A DNA stretch of 64,000 nucleotides, taken from contig JAWUZG010000295.1 of assembly GCA_036785705.1 (NCBI GenBank), positions 558,001 to 622,000 on the forward strand, given 5' to 3'. This DNA comes from Acanthornis magna (taxonomy: Eukaryota; Chordata; Aves; Passeriformes; Acanthizidae). Below, piece after piece: positions 16,039 to 29,202 of this stretch. The translations under genes were made by a program, and so were the position numbers. The notes under the pieces are model-generated. The model did not search any database and was not told the origin of the DNA. It worked only from the letters and a program-made list of their open reading frames with translations. The first letter of the stretch is position 1. Every line of letters starts with the position of its first letter.

Positions 16039-19000
16039 CCAGAGCTGTCTCTAATAAAGAGGTAAAGAAGAAATAAGGAAAAGTTATTTACTAGACATTT
16101 GTTTTAAATGAAATGAAACAGCAAACACTCAGGTTGACCAATTTTTCAAGCATATTCATACACTTTCACAGCAGAAACTTATCTCTGTGTGTGTGCAGAC
16201 TTAAACAATAAAAAAACTTTTTTAGCTACAACAGGCTGCAAGAATAAGTCTTACCTTTTACAAATGAGGTTGTTCCTCACTCCTATCCATTTCCACATGA
16301 TGCTGTGGGGGATCCTAGCTGCATCACTGTGACCAGGCCACCTGACTTTTTGGGCTCACTTTGGTTTCTCCTGTTCTCTCCACTCACAAAGGCTCTTTCA
16401 CCACCAAGTGCTCTCTGGCCTGTTCTCATTTCTCTCTATACCCCTGAGCTTTTGCTTCCCAGTTTGCCAAGGATAAGGATGTCCACTGCTTATTTGTGAA
16501 ATTTTCAAATCTGCACTTTCCTGTGCACATCAATGAGCAGCATTTAATTTTCTAGGGCTTCGCTGTTGCTGTGTCACACTGCACTCTCTGAACGATGGGA
16601 TGGGCCACAAGTATCTACAGCTGTTCCACTTCTCCCAGGCTCCCTTCAAATAATATTTTTATTGCTTTTATTTCTTGTTTCTCATCTTTTAAGTGGATTC
16701 TAAGCTTCTAACACAAGAAAGCTGTTCTTAAAGCCTGCTCCCTTTAAAGTATCCAATCAAATTCAAAGTCTTGGGGCCAATTGCAAGCAGGGAGTTCAGC
16801 TTGTTGCTGATTTAAGATACTTAGCTCTATCACAAAACCAGGCAAGTTTAACACCTGCATAACTTCACTGCAAAAATAGAGAACACCTGTGATTTCTCAG
16901 ACAGCTAATGATGTAGGAAGGAGATTGCTGCAGTTTTCATTTTAAAAAAGTTAATCACTCATCTATTTTCAACCTGGATATTTGGGACAAACAAAGACAG
17001 GTTTTAGGCATAGAGGGCACCACCTATTCTCCAAAATAATGGCCATGGTCAACCCTCCTGCCACGGCCAAGCCTTCAGCATTGATGGAGAAGCCTGTCTG
17101 TGCCATACAGCCATGAGGGAGATAGTGCTTCAGCAAGTTTAGGAGCAACATCAGCATCCCTTGCCCTCAGTGGGCAAGAAACGCTTATCCAATTTGCCTC
17201 CTCCCCCCTCTAAAGCAACAGCACAAAATAAGCACATGAAGCCCTTTCAAATAAAATAAAGTCCCTTAAAGTACACCTGCCTCTCCGGAAGAGTTGAAAG
17301 AGCAAATCGCATTAGTGAGGGTATCAGTTGCCTGAAGCAAGATTAGTCACAATTGAGAGCCACGAGAGATGCACTGTGCTTCTCAAACAACCCTGGAGAG
17401 CAGCAGACATGGCACAGGCACAGCAGCTGACAGAAAACAGCACCTGGAGGTCAGCTGGGGCACTCAACACTCTCAAGTGGAGGTGGAAGTTTCGGTTCAC
17501 ACTGCAGCATCTGGCCCCTAAGGTGTTCCTCAAAGTTTTCAAGTGCTGCAACAAGAAGAAATTAAGAACCTCTGAAGTAAAAGAAGGCCTCTGAATAAGG
17601 CTGTCGCCCCTCACCTCCTACACAGCAGGAGGGCACTGTTAGAAATAGATCTTAATATCGATGAGCCTCTGTGTGTCTGGCTGCTCTGGTCACAGGAATT
17701 CAAATTTGTTTGATGTTTTAATGGCTTTGACAGTGTAGCAACACTTCAGATATTGACCCCACTGTATAATCTCAACTGAACTCCTGAACCATGCAAATAT
17801 GAACACTAACACAACCAGAAGTTATTTTTTATTTTATAGCCACCACATTTTATTGCCACACCCTCCTAGACATCCTGTAAAATTAGACACTGTGTAACAG
17901 AGGCCATGACATGATATTTCCTGGTCTCTCAATGCCTGCATGTATGCATATGCTGGGTGAAGTAGAGAGGGAGATAACGGAATTCTTCAGATGCATTATA
18001 AATTACACTTGAGTAACAAGGCAAGGATGAAAGTAAATTCTGCCAAAACTTAAACAGATGTGTATAGATACCATTTAAAATATTCTAGTGGTATTATCTT
18101 CCATATTTTAATACTCCCCCAGTTAACCGAGCAGATGACTCCTTTATCTCACAGTTGACAACTGAAGGTGCTTCATGAATGACAATTTTGAGAAAAAGAT
18201 GAATTATAGCTGAAACAGTATCTGAAACAGTATGCCCCAATCCAAAAAATATTAGCTGACTTTTCACTGCTGGCAATTATAGTTTTAAGAAAGTTCTAAA
18301 ATCAGTTCCTATAATTTCTTATTATAAGGGGGAAAACAAAATCAATCAAGAAGTGTTTATCCTGCTTTGCTTGTGGGGGTGGGGGGGAATATTACACAGT
18401 GGTGTTGACTGGCTTGTAGTCAATTCGATATAACTTTACTATGGCAACAGTTGCATCACTTCATATCATGCAGTCTCAGATGAAAAAATTAAACCAGCAC
18501 CTCCTCCCTTTATTCTTTCACTTTGATCTTCCTTGAGGTGGACTTAAAAGGCTCTGCTTCCCAGATTTCCATGCCAGTGAGCCTCTGCTTATAAGATTTC
18601 TAACTGATTGAGCAGATTTTTCCTGTTTACAAATTATCCAGTAAAAGCATTTTGCTCTGAAAGCTCCTTTGTGCTACATGGTACATCCAGCTCTTAGGGG
18701 GCTAATGCATGAAATGGATCACTGGGTTGAAAATAGCAATCACCGTTAAAAAAATGGGGTACCAGGAGAATTAGGCACAACATAATACTGTAACCACTGA
18801 GAATTCTCAACAGTAAAATAAAGCCTTATACTCCCAGCATTTTCATTAGTTTTCCAGTAGTGCTGGACGCAGTGTGAATTACAATGAGCAAGAAAGCAGT
18901 GGTTGCTCTCTTTAAAGAACATGCACTGTATAGGGGGAAGTCATTTCTTCAGATCATACTGGGCTGGTTATTGGTTTGTATATGCTGGTATGCATTTTAG

Positions 19001-20069
19001 CACTTAGAAATTATATTTCTCTCCTTTACTAGATTCTGCCTGAAAAACAATATGTGTTTAGAAGCTCTCAGAATGAATCTCATTGTAAGGTAAATATTTG
19101 TTTAGAAGTATGAATAGTGATATAAATCTGTAGAAAGAACATTCTGCACCAAATCTTTCATTGAGAGAATGTTTTTTTAAGTCTGGACAGGATGTGCTGT
19201 GTTTTCATTAAAACAACTGCAGAAGATAACATTATGATGACTAAAAGCCAAAATGACAAAAATTGAGGTTGATATAAGCTTCTACTAAGAATGTTGGTCT
19301 GCTAGTAGTTAGCTATTCATCAGAAGAAAAAAAGAAAAAGAAAAAAATTAACAAACAAACAACCAAAAAAAGCTGCAGGAATAAACTCATTTGGGCAAAT
19401 AGAGCATGTATTTGATGTGGTTTAGTCCTGTCCCACTCCAAAGCAGTACCGTATTAAAATACCAACAATTATATTGGAAAAGATGCCAACAAGCTTATGT
19501 GTACAGAACTACTAATTTCTCTGAAACCACTACTTATAAAGCTCTCTAAGAATTAAGCATATGATCTGTATTGAAAGGAAGGTATGAGTTGATTCAGGCC
19601 TTAGCTCAAACCTTCCAAATACTTATTTGGGGAATCTATAAGTATGGGTTAAAAAAAACCCAAAGATGTGCTCTCTGACCATCTGTTGAGCATAGATCTC
19701 TGTTTTCAGCTGCATGATAATATTTGGAAGACCAAGCTCAGACCAACCTGCACACCCATGGAAAACCAGAGCTTCTCATTCTAGAGAGCCCAACCAGCCT
19801 CGACAACATTGTACAGAGCCTGCAATATGCTCTGTATCACAACATGCTCCTCCACTGGGAGGACTCTGGTATGAATTCAGGGACATGTGCCACATGCAGA
19901 AGTTCGTAGCAAGGAAACTTTCTCAGAGCCTAACTTCATGCAAGTCCCTGCACCTCAGAAAGTCTGAAAAAGTGTTGAAAACCAGCTGCTTACCTCCTAA
20001 GCAATTACCCACCCTACATGGTATGGACAGTTCGCATCTTTTGCACACAGTGAATTCCAATGCAATTCA

Positions 20070-20430
20070 CAAAAACATTGAAGACGGCTGGAGAGAGCTT
20101 CTGCCCCTGTTCAGACAGGCTGCCTAGAGCAGGCTGCCCAGGACCGTGCCCCATCAGGTCTTGAGTATCTCCACAGATGGAGACTTTATACAACCTTTTC
20201 CAGTAGCTGATCACCCTAAGAGAGAAAAAGCTTTTTCTTTTGTTCGGATGGAACTTCATGGGGTTTTTATTTCTGCCCATTGCCTCCTGTACCATCAGTG
20301 GGCACTGCTGAGAAGAGTATAGCTCCACCATTTTCATTCTCTCTAATTAGGTATTTATACACAGTGATAAAATTGCCCCTGAGCCTTCCTGTCTCCAGGC
20401 TCAACACATAGCTCGGTCAGCGGAACGTTT
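20070..20430 (-). mobile_element. CR1 LINE 3' fragment (antisense)
   Basis: The plus strand reads as the reverse complement of a CR1 3' region: a 'caggctgcccagga' / 'ctccacagatggaga' segment, then 'cttcatggggtttttat' and 'ccctgagccttcctgtctccaggctcaac'-like text, which is typical of bird CR1 tails. It is diverged and 5'-truncated, as most avian CR1 copies are. The chance open frames across 19714-20337 are part of it or its flank. Confidence 0.65.
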
Positions 20431-21476
20431 TTTGGATTGTTTTTTCAAATTTCAACATTACATCCTACGTTCTCTCATTATCCACCTTCTTTTGATGTGG
20501 CATTGCCTTGCCCTCAGGAGAAGCAAGGTGGTTTTTTGTTTGCTTTTTAAGGAATGGATTTTTAAAAATTGGGGGGGTTTGCACTACTTAAAGGGAAAGA
20601 CTTGTCTTTAAACAACTATGATAATGACAGAAGACTCTAAATCATGCAATTAACAAGGATTAAAGCTTTTTCCTTAACAAATAATCTGATATTGCTCTCT
20701 TGAGGATCGCTTCTTCGTTTTATCCCCCAAATGCAAACAGCAAGCTGTTTACAAAGTCATTGAGACTAAATATTTTCTGAAGAAAAATAAATAAATTTCA
20801 CCAAATAATAATCAGCTTTGGTGCTGCTTTCTGGGTTAGAGCACATACCTCTAGATACCAAAATTTTGTTGGACTTCAGTGGCAATGAAAGGCCTGGAAA
20901 GCGATGTGTAGAGCATTTGTTCTATTTTTGGGGGGATAACCAATATCATGCAGCCCCTCTGCACAAGGGACAAGCAAGGATAGGTGAGGCAGGGAATGGA
21001 CACCATATGCTCTATCATATCTGATACAAGTTACTCCCCTTACAGGATAGCAAAGGACAAGACCACCAGTTAAATCAATGGTGGCTTCAAATCACATCGG
21101 AGACTGAAATGTTATAATTTATGGCTTAAACATCTTCATGAAGGACTTTTGGCTATTGTAGCAAAACTGTACAAAAAAACTGTACAGAACTGTACAGAAA
21201 AGCTGCAGAGCAAACCACCAAAACCCTGAATGGAGCTCTGAACTGTGCGCTGATGGAGATAAGATAAAGTAAAAACTCCTGGCTGGAGGAAAAGAACACA
21301 TTCACAGAGGGGTCAAGCTTAGCACCTTTGGGGTAGAGACCATAGCCCCAGGGCTATCAGCTGCCAGGCCAGCACAGACCCTGACACCAAAGGGTGGGGG
21401 GAAGAGAGGTTTTGGGTGTGTAGTGAAAAAGCCTCTGGTCCGAGGCTGTGCAGACAGAGGAGCCCAACTGCCCTAC
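20431..21476. other. Non-coding, nothing recognised
   Basis: AT-rich sequence without a recognisable exon or repeat, apart from short T-rich runs near 20530-20575. Confidence 0.5.
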
Positions 21477-21634
21477 TCTTCCTTCTTTCTTTCTCTCTTT
21501 TTCTTTCTTTCTTTCTCTTTCTCTCTCTCTTTCTTCTCTTTCTTCTCTTTCTTCTCTTTCTTTCTATCTTTCTATCTTTCCCTCTTTCTTTCTCTCTTTC
21601 TTTCCTTCCTTCTTCCTTTCCTTCTTTCTCTTTG
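21477..21634. repeat. (TTTC)n / CT-rich microsatellite
   Basis: About 160 bp of nearly pure pyrimidine on the plus strand, made of TTTC, TCTC and TTCC units. It produces overlapping Ser/Phe/Leu-rich (plus) and Lys/Glu/Arg-rich (minus) open frames that are artefacts of the repeat. Polypurine-polypyrimidine tracts of this kind can form triplex DNA. Confidence 0.9.
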
Positions 21635-22800
21635 CCTTTTTTACTGTTACATAAAATATATCGATTTTTTGGCAGCAACATCTAACCTCGTTTGGTTTTA
21701 ACCTTTTTTTTTTTTTTGCTATATTTCAAACCTTTCTGGGTTCAATCCATTTTATTCACAGAGATCTAGCTATCTTTGCTCTTCTGTGTTTAAACCCATT
21801 CGTAACACATGACATAAAAATCATCACATCATCAATAACGACTCACCCTATCATGAAATAAAGCTCTGATGCAGTTCAGTCACTGGGTTTACTACATCAG
21901 ATCTTTATTTCATGAGGAAGATTTGTGTGAATGAAGTCATTTTTCCGACGCAGATTGTCTGGACTGAACAAGGAGGACATGTCCCATCTGTGAGGTTTGT
22001 CCCACTTCCCAGAGCACTGGAAAGCCCAAGGCCGTTCCCTGCTAAGTTGACAGCAGGTTTCTGGCTTCTGAGGCCTTTTCTCACATGCATTCACTGACAT
22101 CTCTGGTGCTAAAAGCAGTCCACACTCCAGCCTTTTCCAGCACTGGCACTCCCCAACCAACCTATCCCAACAGTGATACTGCTGAGGAAGCTCACGCAAA
22201 CATTATAACTGTGAGACCTTCAGCTTCCTGCCAAAGGCAGTGATGGGTTTAAAACACTCCTGACAGGGAGTCAGGGGAGTGTTTCCCTGACAGCAACAGG
22301 GAAAGGTTGAAAACCTTTGTTTTCCTAACAGATCTGGATAAAATCAGCCAAACTACAATAAAATAAGGACAGAGGAAGTACCCACAGCTGACATGCTAAT
22401 AAAAATTCTCTTTGAGAATAAAGACTTCCAGCGTACACAAGAAAGCAATCCTGAAGTACAAGCAATCCACTGTACTTTAACTTCAGTTGCTCTCCACACC
22501 TCAGAAAAACAATTTTAAGACCTTACCCTAGAACTCTCTGCATGGAAGTAAGACAGTGTCTTGGTACCACACAACTCCAGCAAACAGGCTAAGAAAGCAT
22601 CACTTTTTCCTTGAAACACCTGAAGACCGCAGGGCAGAAACACAACAGTGTCACAGCTGTCATGTTTCCAATGCACGTTTACAAGTTTCACTGTCCTGGA
22701 GCAAGGCATGTCAGGCGAGTAGAGCCACTCTGGATTTTTCAGGACAAGGATCCTAACATGCTTCATTCTGATAGAGAATCACAGCAGGCCTTTGTAACTG

Positions 22801-23160
22801 TGTTGGGTTTGTGTGACCAGGTTTTGATACCAGAGGGGCTACAAGGACAGCTTCTGTGAGAAGCTGCCAGAAGCTTCCCCTATGTTGAACACTGCAAATG
22901 CCAGCTCCAAAAATCCACCATTGGCCAAGGACAAGCCCATCAGCAATGGTGGTAGTGCCTCTGGGATAACAGATTTAAGAAGGGGGGTAAAAAAACCTGC
23001 ACAATTGCAGCCAGACAAAGGCGTAAGAACGAGAGAAACAGCCCTGCAGACACTCGGGTCAGTGAAAAAAGAGGCACCGGAGTAGAGATTCCCCTGCATC
23101 TCATGGTGAGGCTGGCTGTCCCCCTGCAGCCCATGGAGGTCTATGCTGGAGGTCTATCCA
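22801..23160 (+). repeat. Dispersed avian LTR-like repeat (truncated)
   Basis: Starts TGTTGGGTTTGTGTG and continues through a 'cttctgtgagaagctgccagaagcttcccctatg' block, a 'cctctgggataaca..atttaagaag' block (TATA-like) and a 'gattcccctgcatctcatggtgaggc' block. I recognise this layout as a common bird interspersed LTR-type repeat. The 3' end is not clear. I cannot assign a family name without a repeat-library search. Confidence 0.5.
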
Positions 23161-23621
23161 TCTTAAAGTTCTTAAAGTTCACAGTAACTTCTACAAATAT
23201 ATTTATATATTTAATCTGTCAGTGCACCCAAAGTATACTCGAGGAGAATTCTACCGAAACAAGCCTCCAAAACGTATGAGGACAAATTGTCTCTCCTTTA
23301 TAAAATACAAGTGGAAGAAACATCAACCTGCACCAAAACCTGTGCCACTGCATTATTAATGCTGCAGTGAAGCAAAAGAAAAGACCCTGACAATCTGCAA
23401 AATTTGTGTCCCAGGCCTGACACTGTCAATGTGACAGAGCAGGCTGAGCACACCGCACAAATTGCCATGCAGATATAAAGAAGCCACACAACAAACAGAG
23501 AGATCACTTACTCTTAAAATTCCATTTCAGTTTCTCCCCTTAAAACAGAGACACTGGATATAAGAAGACACGGCAGCAGGGATCATTTCTAAAGCAGACA
23601 TTATTGTTCCATCAACTTTAC

Positions 23622-23767
23622 CTTTTCTGCAGAAGTGGCCATTGAATGTTCCACACAGGTACCTGCAGCTTCTGCCATGCAGATCCAGGTGCAGGCTGTA
23701 GTGATGGAGTCCACAGTCTGGGTCAGTATCATCCAGTAAAGGTCCATTAGGTGGAGGGGTGGATTGG
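23622..23767 (-). CDS. FBXO15: FBXO15 coding exon (C-terminal half)
   Basis: A 146-bp exon on the minus strand. A pyrimidine-rich acceptor ends ...TTTTTTTTCAAG at 23768, and a donor AAAAG|GTAAAG lies at 23621. The frame starts one base in and is open throughout; it encodes PLLDDTDPDCGLHHYSLHLD and, after LHGRSC, a RYLCGTFNGHF segment. This matches the FBXO15 region that in mammals reads LDD...YGLH.Y.LH.DLH...YLCGTF. Entry phase is 2 and exit phase 1, so at least one more exon must lie at lower coordinates, and one linking exon (phase 0 to 2) is needed between this exon and the one at 27074. I could not place either with confidence. Family knowledge: FBXO15 is an SCF ubiquitin-ligase substrate adaptor known as a pluripotency-associated gene. 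Confidence 0.75.
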
Positions 23768-26700
23768 CTTGAAAAAAAATAGAATTTAGCAACGGGGATG
23801 GCTTAATAGAAAGAAATTAAATACATGGCTGTACACGATCATCTTGAGAGAGTTTTGAAATCAAACATCTCTAGTTCCTCATGCTTCTTTTCAGCTAATA
23901 CAGTGTCTAATACTGCTGATCAGCTGCTTGGCCTAGCCAAAGGCAGAAAATATGGCAGTCAGCTTTAAAAGGCACATCTGTTAAACTTCAAAACATGGAC
24001 TTGTCTACGAAAAAGAAAAAAGCATCAGCTTAACTACAAATCTAAAAGCCCACTAGCTAGAAACTTCTCTGAAACAGCAATTATTGGAATAATTTTGTTT
24101 GTGCCTAAGTAAATGAGTAACTACCACACACAAATGACCTGAAGAGACCAAATGCCAGAGGCAACTGCACAGCTTCTACAAAGGATCCAAGTGGGCACTA
24201 AGGGAGATTGTGTAAAATCTCACCTTCTGTGGCAGAAGAGCCACACTAAGTTACCATGGGCACTTAAGACTACTGGTTAGATACAACAATATCTGACCAG
24301 AAAGCTGAGGGGAAAATAAATTCCCCAAATAATGTTCTAAAGCTAAAAAACTCCATCTTTTGAAACAGCTTACAGTGTATAAACAAGTATTGTATTATAT
24401 TATATACTGCAATATACACATATACAAACACGTCATAGGAAATCCAGCTAGGTTCTCAATAGGACTGAAAGATAAAGTCTAACTTTCTCAATACTGCAAG
24501 TATTACTACAGTTGTATAACTAAATTATCTCCTTAATAGCATAACAATGGCAATATCGTAGTATGAAAATGCTTCTACACTTTTGTAAATCGTTACTGTA
24601 ACTTGTTTATATTAAACAAGAATAGTTAATTACTGCCTAAATATAAACCTCTAACAGCAGTCAATTTTAACTGTGAAACTCAAAGCTTTATTCAAAAGGT
24701 TATCTTTATTACCCACAAAGGAAAACCAAGCTTAGACAACAGCAGAACCCAAAATGCTTCTCTCAAGAAGTTGATTATAACGAAGACTCGCCATAACAAA
24801 AGCAATTTCATTTGTATCCTGAAAAATTAATTAAAGTAGATGTATTTTTATGTGGAAATTCTTTTTTTCAGAGGGTCTTTCCAAGCATTAAAATTCATAG
24901 ATAAATGCTGCTGCTTATTACTCTGCCAGTTACTGTAATAATGTTAGTAATGCCTTGCTCTAACATTTGGACTCCTAAAACCTTTAGTGTCTTTTCACAA
25001 GAGTACAGAATATATAAAAAAAGATTAGAGCATTTCTATCTTATGGAGAAAGAGAGGGAAACTAGCTATGCCAGGGCAAAAGTTATGAGAGCAATCCAAG
25101 AATTGTACTTCCCTAACTTCTACTTTCCACTTTAAAATAGGTACCTAAACAGAATCAAACAGCACTTACTCCCAACTACTGAAGCATCAAGTTTATTTTC
25201 ATAGGTAAGGAACTATTTGCAAAGAGGGCTAACATCAGTGAGGGGTACAGAATTACTCAAGAGAAATGGTGAATTGCAAAGTAAAACCTTGGATGTCTTC
25301 ACCAGATTATGTGCTCCTGGGAAAACATTAGGAACATAACCTTCTATAGATGCCTAAAGAAAACATAAATGTGAAAACTAAATAGAGACAGAGGTATGTA
25401 TTTACTTCAAGAACACAGAATGCTAGGAAGTCAGCTTTTTTTCTTTAAATGTATTTTTTAAGTCATACATTTACAAACACCTAAGTCAATAGGAAAATTA
25501 TTCACTGCCAGAAGTCTATTACTCTCCTGAAATGTGGGCGACTACTGTTTTCATCTCTCTGCGTTACCAGAAAATGACATCCCCTAATCAAACTTTTGGC
25601 TTCTTAACTACTTCTATATTTTCATAGTACAACATTACAGCTATAGAAGATATAACAAGGGAGATTTATCAAACACATAGTTTCTCAGTCTTTCTTTATC
25701 CAAATACCAGGAGGCCCATGTAACCTGTTTGTGGTTTCTATTATGCAGCTATGTGCAAAAAACCAAGATATGTGGCATTTACAATTATTTCACCCTCTGA
25801 CAGTTAACTACCTAGTTACTAACTACCTCTGCCTACACAGAGAGTAAGAACTGCTGCTCAGAAAAGCAAGCAGGGGAAATACACGAGAGTGAAGCACACA
25901 ATTCTTAATGTCTATGTGGAACTTTGTTATGATAGAACCATTTCCAGGTGCTGAAAGAAATCTCTTTCCAAGCGTGGGAGGGGCCAATGCATGAGCAAGA
26001 CCATTGAGCCAACAACACAGGGACACCAGCCTACTAAACTTGTGAAGATACAAGAGAAATGGCTGTTGGTTTATCAGAGCTTTTCACAGACTGAGACAAC
26101 CTGGAACAGACTCATGCAGGTCAGTTTTCTAGGAAATGGACTTTCAGTCTTACCTTAAAGAGTGAAAGAAATAGTCCGTCTGTGGTTTTAAACATTGCCT
26201 CCAGATTGTGCACAGCATGTTTGCAGCTGCAAATTAGGCACAGCTTGGAGGAACTATTCATAGACTCCCTAGGAAAGTTCCTGGCCAGTGCCAGACAGGC
26301 TAAACCTTCATCAATAACATGGCTGAGGGGAGGAAGAAAGGGCTGCCACCTCTGAATTCAGACCAAGAGCAGAACACCTGAGACAGGCTTCCACAGCGCC
26401 CAGCCCTGTGCAGCTGCAGGCAGACACTGAGGTCCCCGTGCATTCCGTGCAAAATGCCAATTCCTTTTGCATAGGAGTCTGCTTCAGATGTTCCGTTCTG
26501 CCCTCTGAAGACATTCATCTCTACACCCACCCTACAGAGACTAAATGCTTAAGTTAGGCTCTTAATACCAAGAATGTAATACCCCCAAAAGGGCACAATT
26601 TAAAGCATTCCTACTGCTGGAGCAGGATATAGCTACCTGGTGATGGAGATTAAAGCTAAGTTGCTAGGTGGGAACTCATCACAGGGCATGGCACGAATCA

Positions 26701-27073
26701 GAGGAAGAAGCACATCTGTCCTCCAACCATTTTATTTAAAATTACTCTAGGATATCAAACTTGGGCATGTGAAGACTGCAAAACAAATAAAACTGAATGC
26801 AGTATTTAATCTAGTATCTTACATAACTGATCTTTGAATTAGAAGTGAACCTTTTGAAAAGTATATATACTCCTACATTTTAGAATACAATAAATCGTCT
26901 TCTAGCTGTCCCTACATGCATTTGGTTGTTACTAGTTTAGAAAAGAGCTTTCAAAATCCAAAGGAAAAAAAACAAATTAAAAAAAACCCTCCCCAAATCC
27001 AAACTACAAGGCAAAAAAAAAAAATCTATTCCTTCAAGTCATAATAAAATATTGAAACATAATGTTATCTTAC
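23768..27073 (-). other. FBXO15: FBXO15 intron (a short exon probably hidden inside)
   Basis: Intronic, AT-rich. The exons on either side require a linking exon that enters in phase 0 and leaves in phase 2. A good donor (TTTAAG|GTAAGA) exists at 26153/26154, preceded by an open frame of suitable phase. Its acceptor is weak and the encoded residues align poorly with mammalian FBXO15, so I do not call it. Confidence 0.5.
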
Positions 27074-27203
27074 CTTCCAATTTCCTACTAACAATCCTGG
27101 ATTCAGACTGAAGAGCTGGACAAGCTCATCGGCACCAACTGCTACACTGCTTTCAGTCACGTTAGCAAGACTGTATTCAGCAATCAAGGCAAATCGACGA
27201 GGT
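27074..27203 (-). CDS. FBXO15: FBXO15 coding exon
   Basis: A 130-bp minus-strand exon. The acceptor is ...TTTCCAAAG at 27204 and the donor TGGAAG|GTAAGA at 27073. The frame begins by completing a split Gly codon (GG|A) left by the upstream exon at 36352. It encodes PRRFALIAEYSLANVTESSV and ends in LNPGLLVGNWK, closely matching the FBXO15 segment ...LIAKYNL...LHPGLLVG.WK. It ends on a codon boundary. There is no stop or frameshift. The upstream intron (27204-36351) is where the full-length provirus sits. Confidence 0.85.
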
Positions 27204-27904
27204 CTTTGGAAAGAACACGCAGAATGCAGGAAAAAGGCTATGTCTCCTTATTCATGTAAAAGTTCAGCCTAATTTCATTTTTAACTGACTGGCTTAAGTC
27301 TGAGCAACAGCACAGGATGAGAATGGTTTTGAAAGCGTTTGGCATGCAGAGCCATAAACTATACATTCAAACAACTACAGTGCACTAGCAGGATCTCAAC
27401 CCCTAACAAGAAAAGAAGCAAAACCACTATATGATCTTCTAAAACACTCTTAAAAAAAAAGAACTTATGTGCTTGCCCAATTTTTCAAAATACCACAGAA
27501 TTACTTTCCAATTCATTTTTGATACTTTATTGGTACTAGATAGAATCACTGAACATTTATCAGTGTCAAGCAAGCTACTAAGGTAAATTTTTCTTCCACA
27601 GAAGCAAAATTCAAAGGAAAGGACCAAATCGCACATATAATAAATTGTTTTTCTTAGAGGAAGCCTTCCTTTTTCAGAATTTTTTTTCTGCCTACAATTT
27701 TGCCTACAATTAAAGCCATTTAGCTCCAAAACACTCCTAAATAAAAGTTCATGGACAATCTTATGAACCAATGATGCATTAAAAAGAAAGAGCAGAAAGC
27801 AGAGTTTGCATTACCTATTCAGAATGAAGAAAGAAGTCTTTCTCAAACCCTTTTCCAACTTAGGCTCTTATCATATCCAAAACAGTTCCTAGATTTCCCA
27901 GCAG

Positions 27905-28025
27905 TATCACTGTAGTATCACCAGGGATGGAGCATCCACGACCTCCCCACACAACCTGCTCTAGTGTCTCACCACCCTCACAGTAAAAAGCTTCTTCCTA
28001 ATCAACCTCAACCCTTTCCATCTTT
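27905..28025 (-). mobile_element. CR1 LINE 3' fragment (antisense)
   Basis: The plus strand contains 'agggatggagcatccacgac' followed by 'tctcaccaccctcacagtaaa' and 'cttcttcctaa'. This is the reverse complement of the highly repeated CR1 3' untranslated region. It is short, diverged and lies inside the FBXO15 intron. Confidence 0.75.
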
Positions 28026-28933
28026 AAGTCAATCAGGCTCATATTAATACAGGAACATTCCTAAACTCCCTGCACTACTGCCTTACGGTCTTAACACGGA
28101 TATATTGAAATTGGTGAAACCACTCCTTTCATCTATATTCACAATCTCTAAAAACTTACAGTTCTGTGAAATAAATACACCAACTGCCTGCAAGCTTTTA
28201 TTTTTTTAATAATTTACTACATATGAATCATCATCTTGGTAAAACAACTACATTTCCCACATAATTTGACTGCAAGACTTTTTCAGCTGACTTTATACAA
28301 AAGCCTTCTTTTGATTTATTTATTTCTCAAGCAAATAGTTTGCTTCTGCTTGAGGAACCAGGTGTTTTGTAGGTGAACAATTCCCTCTTTTCAGAGCTCT
28401 GTGACTAGGGGCTTTGTGTAAGAAGCATGTAGCTGATACTGCACATAATGTACACATAGACTCCAGATGTGTGCAGAACGCCTTAACAGCAACCAAACAC
28501 CTCAAATAGACACTTTTCGTTTCAGTATCTTCTCAGAATATAATGAAAAAAACCTATTGTACACACTTAAGCTAAGAAACAATAGATGTGCTGTGGACTG
28601 GTGTTTTTATATGCATGTACTGAAGACTGCACACATAGTTGAACACCAAGTTCCATAAACTCACACGCACACCTATCAGACACAAAATAAATTTTAACAA
28701 CATAGATTACCTGACTGTAGCCACATAAATATTGATGGCATTTTCCAAGCTAAGTTTCTCACAATAAATTCTCCTAGATTTACATGTTTCTTTCATGCTC
28801 ATTTGTGTCTATGCCTTAAACCCAGCTTTCCAAGTCAGGACCTCTCAGCCTGAATATCACATGCCAGTACCTACATTAACCTATGAATTAATGCCATAGC
28901 TTGTTGGATTATGCTATTTGCTGCCTTTTCAGG

Positions 28934-29167
28934 TGTGGCAACCTGGTTCAGGAACGGCACGGCGGCCAACCCCCAGCCGCTCGGGCCATCAGCTCACAGA
29001 CACCAATGTGGTGGACGGCAAATGGCATTTATTGGTGATTAGCACCGCATTATATAACTTTGGTTACAACGTCACACCGGTCTGCTTACATCATAAACTA
29101 AACGCTATTGGCTACCTGGGGAGGGGTCCTATCTTTCCGTACAGCACGACATCTTCCGACTGCCACA
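28934..29167 (-). repeat. Solo LTR, alpharetrovirus (ALV)-like
   Basis: A 234-bp element bounded by perfect TGTGGCA/TGCCACA inverted ends. Read on the minus strand it has a TATATAA box, then AATAAATGCCATTTG followed by a CACCACATTGGTGT block and a CTGATGGCC block. The order and wording match the R-U5 region of avian leukosis/sarcoma LTRs (AATAAA, GCCATTTG, CACCACATTGGTG, TGATGGCC). No internal retroviral DNA is attached, so it is a solo LTR left by recombination. I see no clear 6-bp target duplication. It lies in the FBXO15 intron, in the same orientation as the gene. Confidence 0.65.
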
Positions 29168-29197
29168 CCCTACCTACCCACAGCTATTTCTTGCTAA

Positions 29198-29202
29198 AAA
29201 GC
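29198..29202. repeat. Target-site duplication, left copy
   Basis: AAAGC immediately precedes the TG of the left LTR. The same five bases follow the CA end of the right LTR at 36188-36192. This shows an intact, simple integration. Confidence 0.9.

Larger units (their letters stand above)
1..20060. other. AT-rich non-coding DNA, no gene recognised
   Basis: I found no exon with a convincing protein match on either strand. Open frames here (the longest is 187 codons at 3949-4512, plus strand) have no recognisable domain and ordinary AT-rich composition. Short low-complexity tracts are present (T-rich near 3541-3575, A-rich near 19325-19370). If FBXO15 continues leftward, its last exons and 3' UTR could lie in the right part of this stretch, but I could not identify them. 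Confidence 0.5.

Noticed and set aside
19714..20127. 137-codon plus-strand open frame
   Set aside because: Its right part overlaps a CR1 LINE tail read in antisense, and the rest has no recognisable content.
21319..21681. Lys/Glu/Arg-rich and Ser/Phe-rich open frames
   Set aside because: Direct products of the TTTC microsatellite on its two strands.
22515..22766. Minus-strand 83-codon frame as a further FBXO15 exon
   Set aside because: The translation does not match any FBXO15 segment and good splice sites are missing.
26154..26179. Candidate missing FBXO15 exon before the donor at 26153
   Set aside because: The donor and phase fit, but the acceptor is weak and the eight encoded residues do not clearly match FBXO15.
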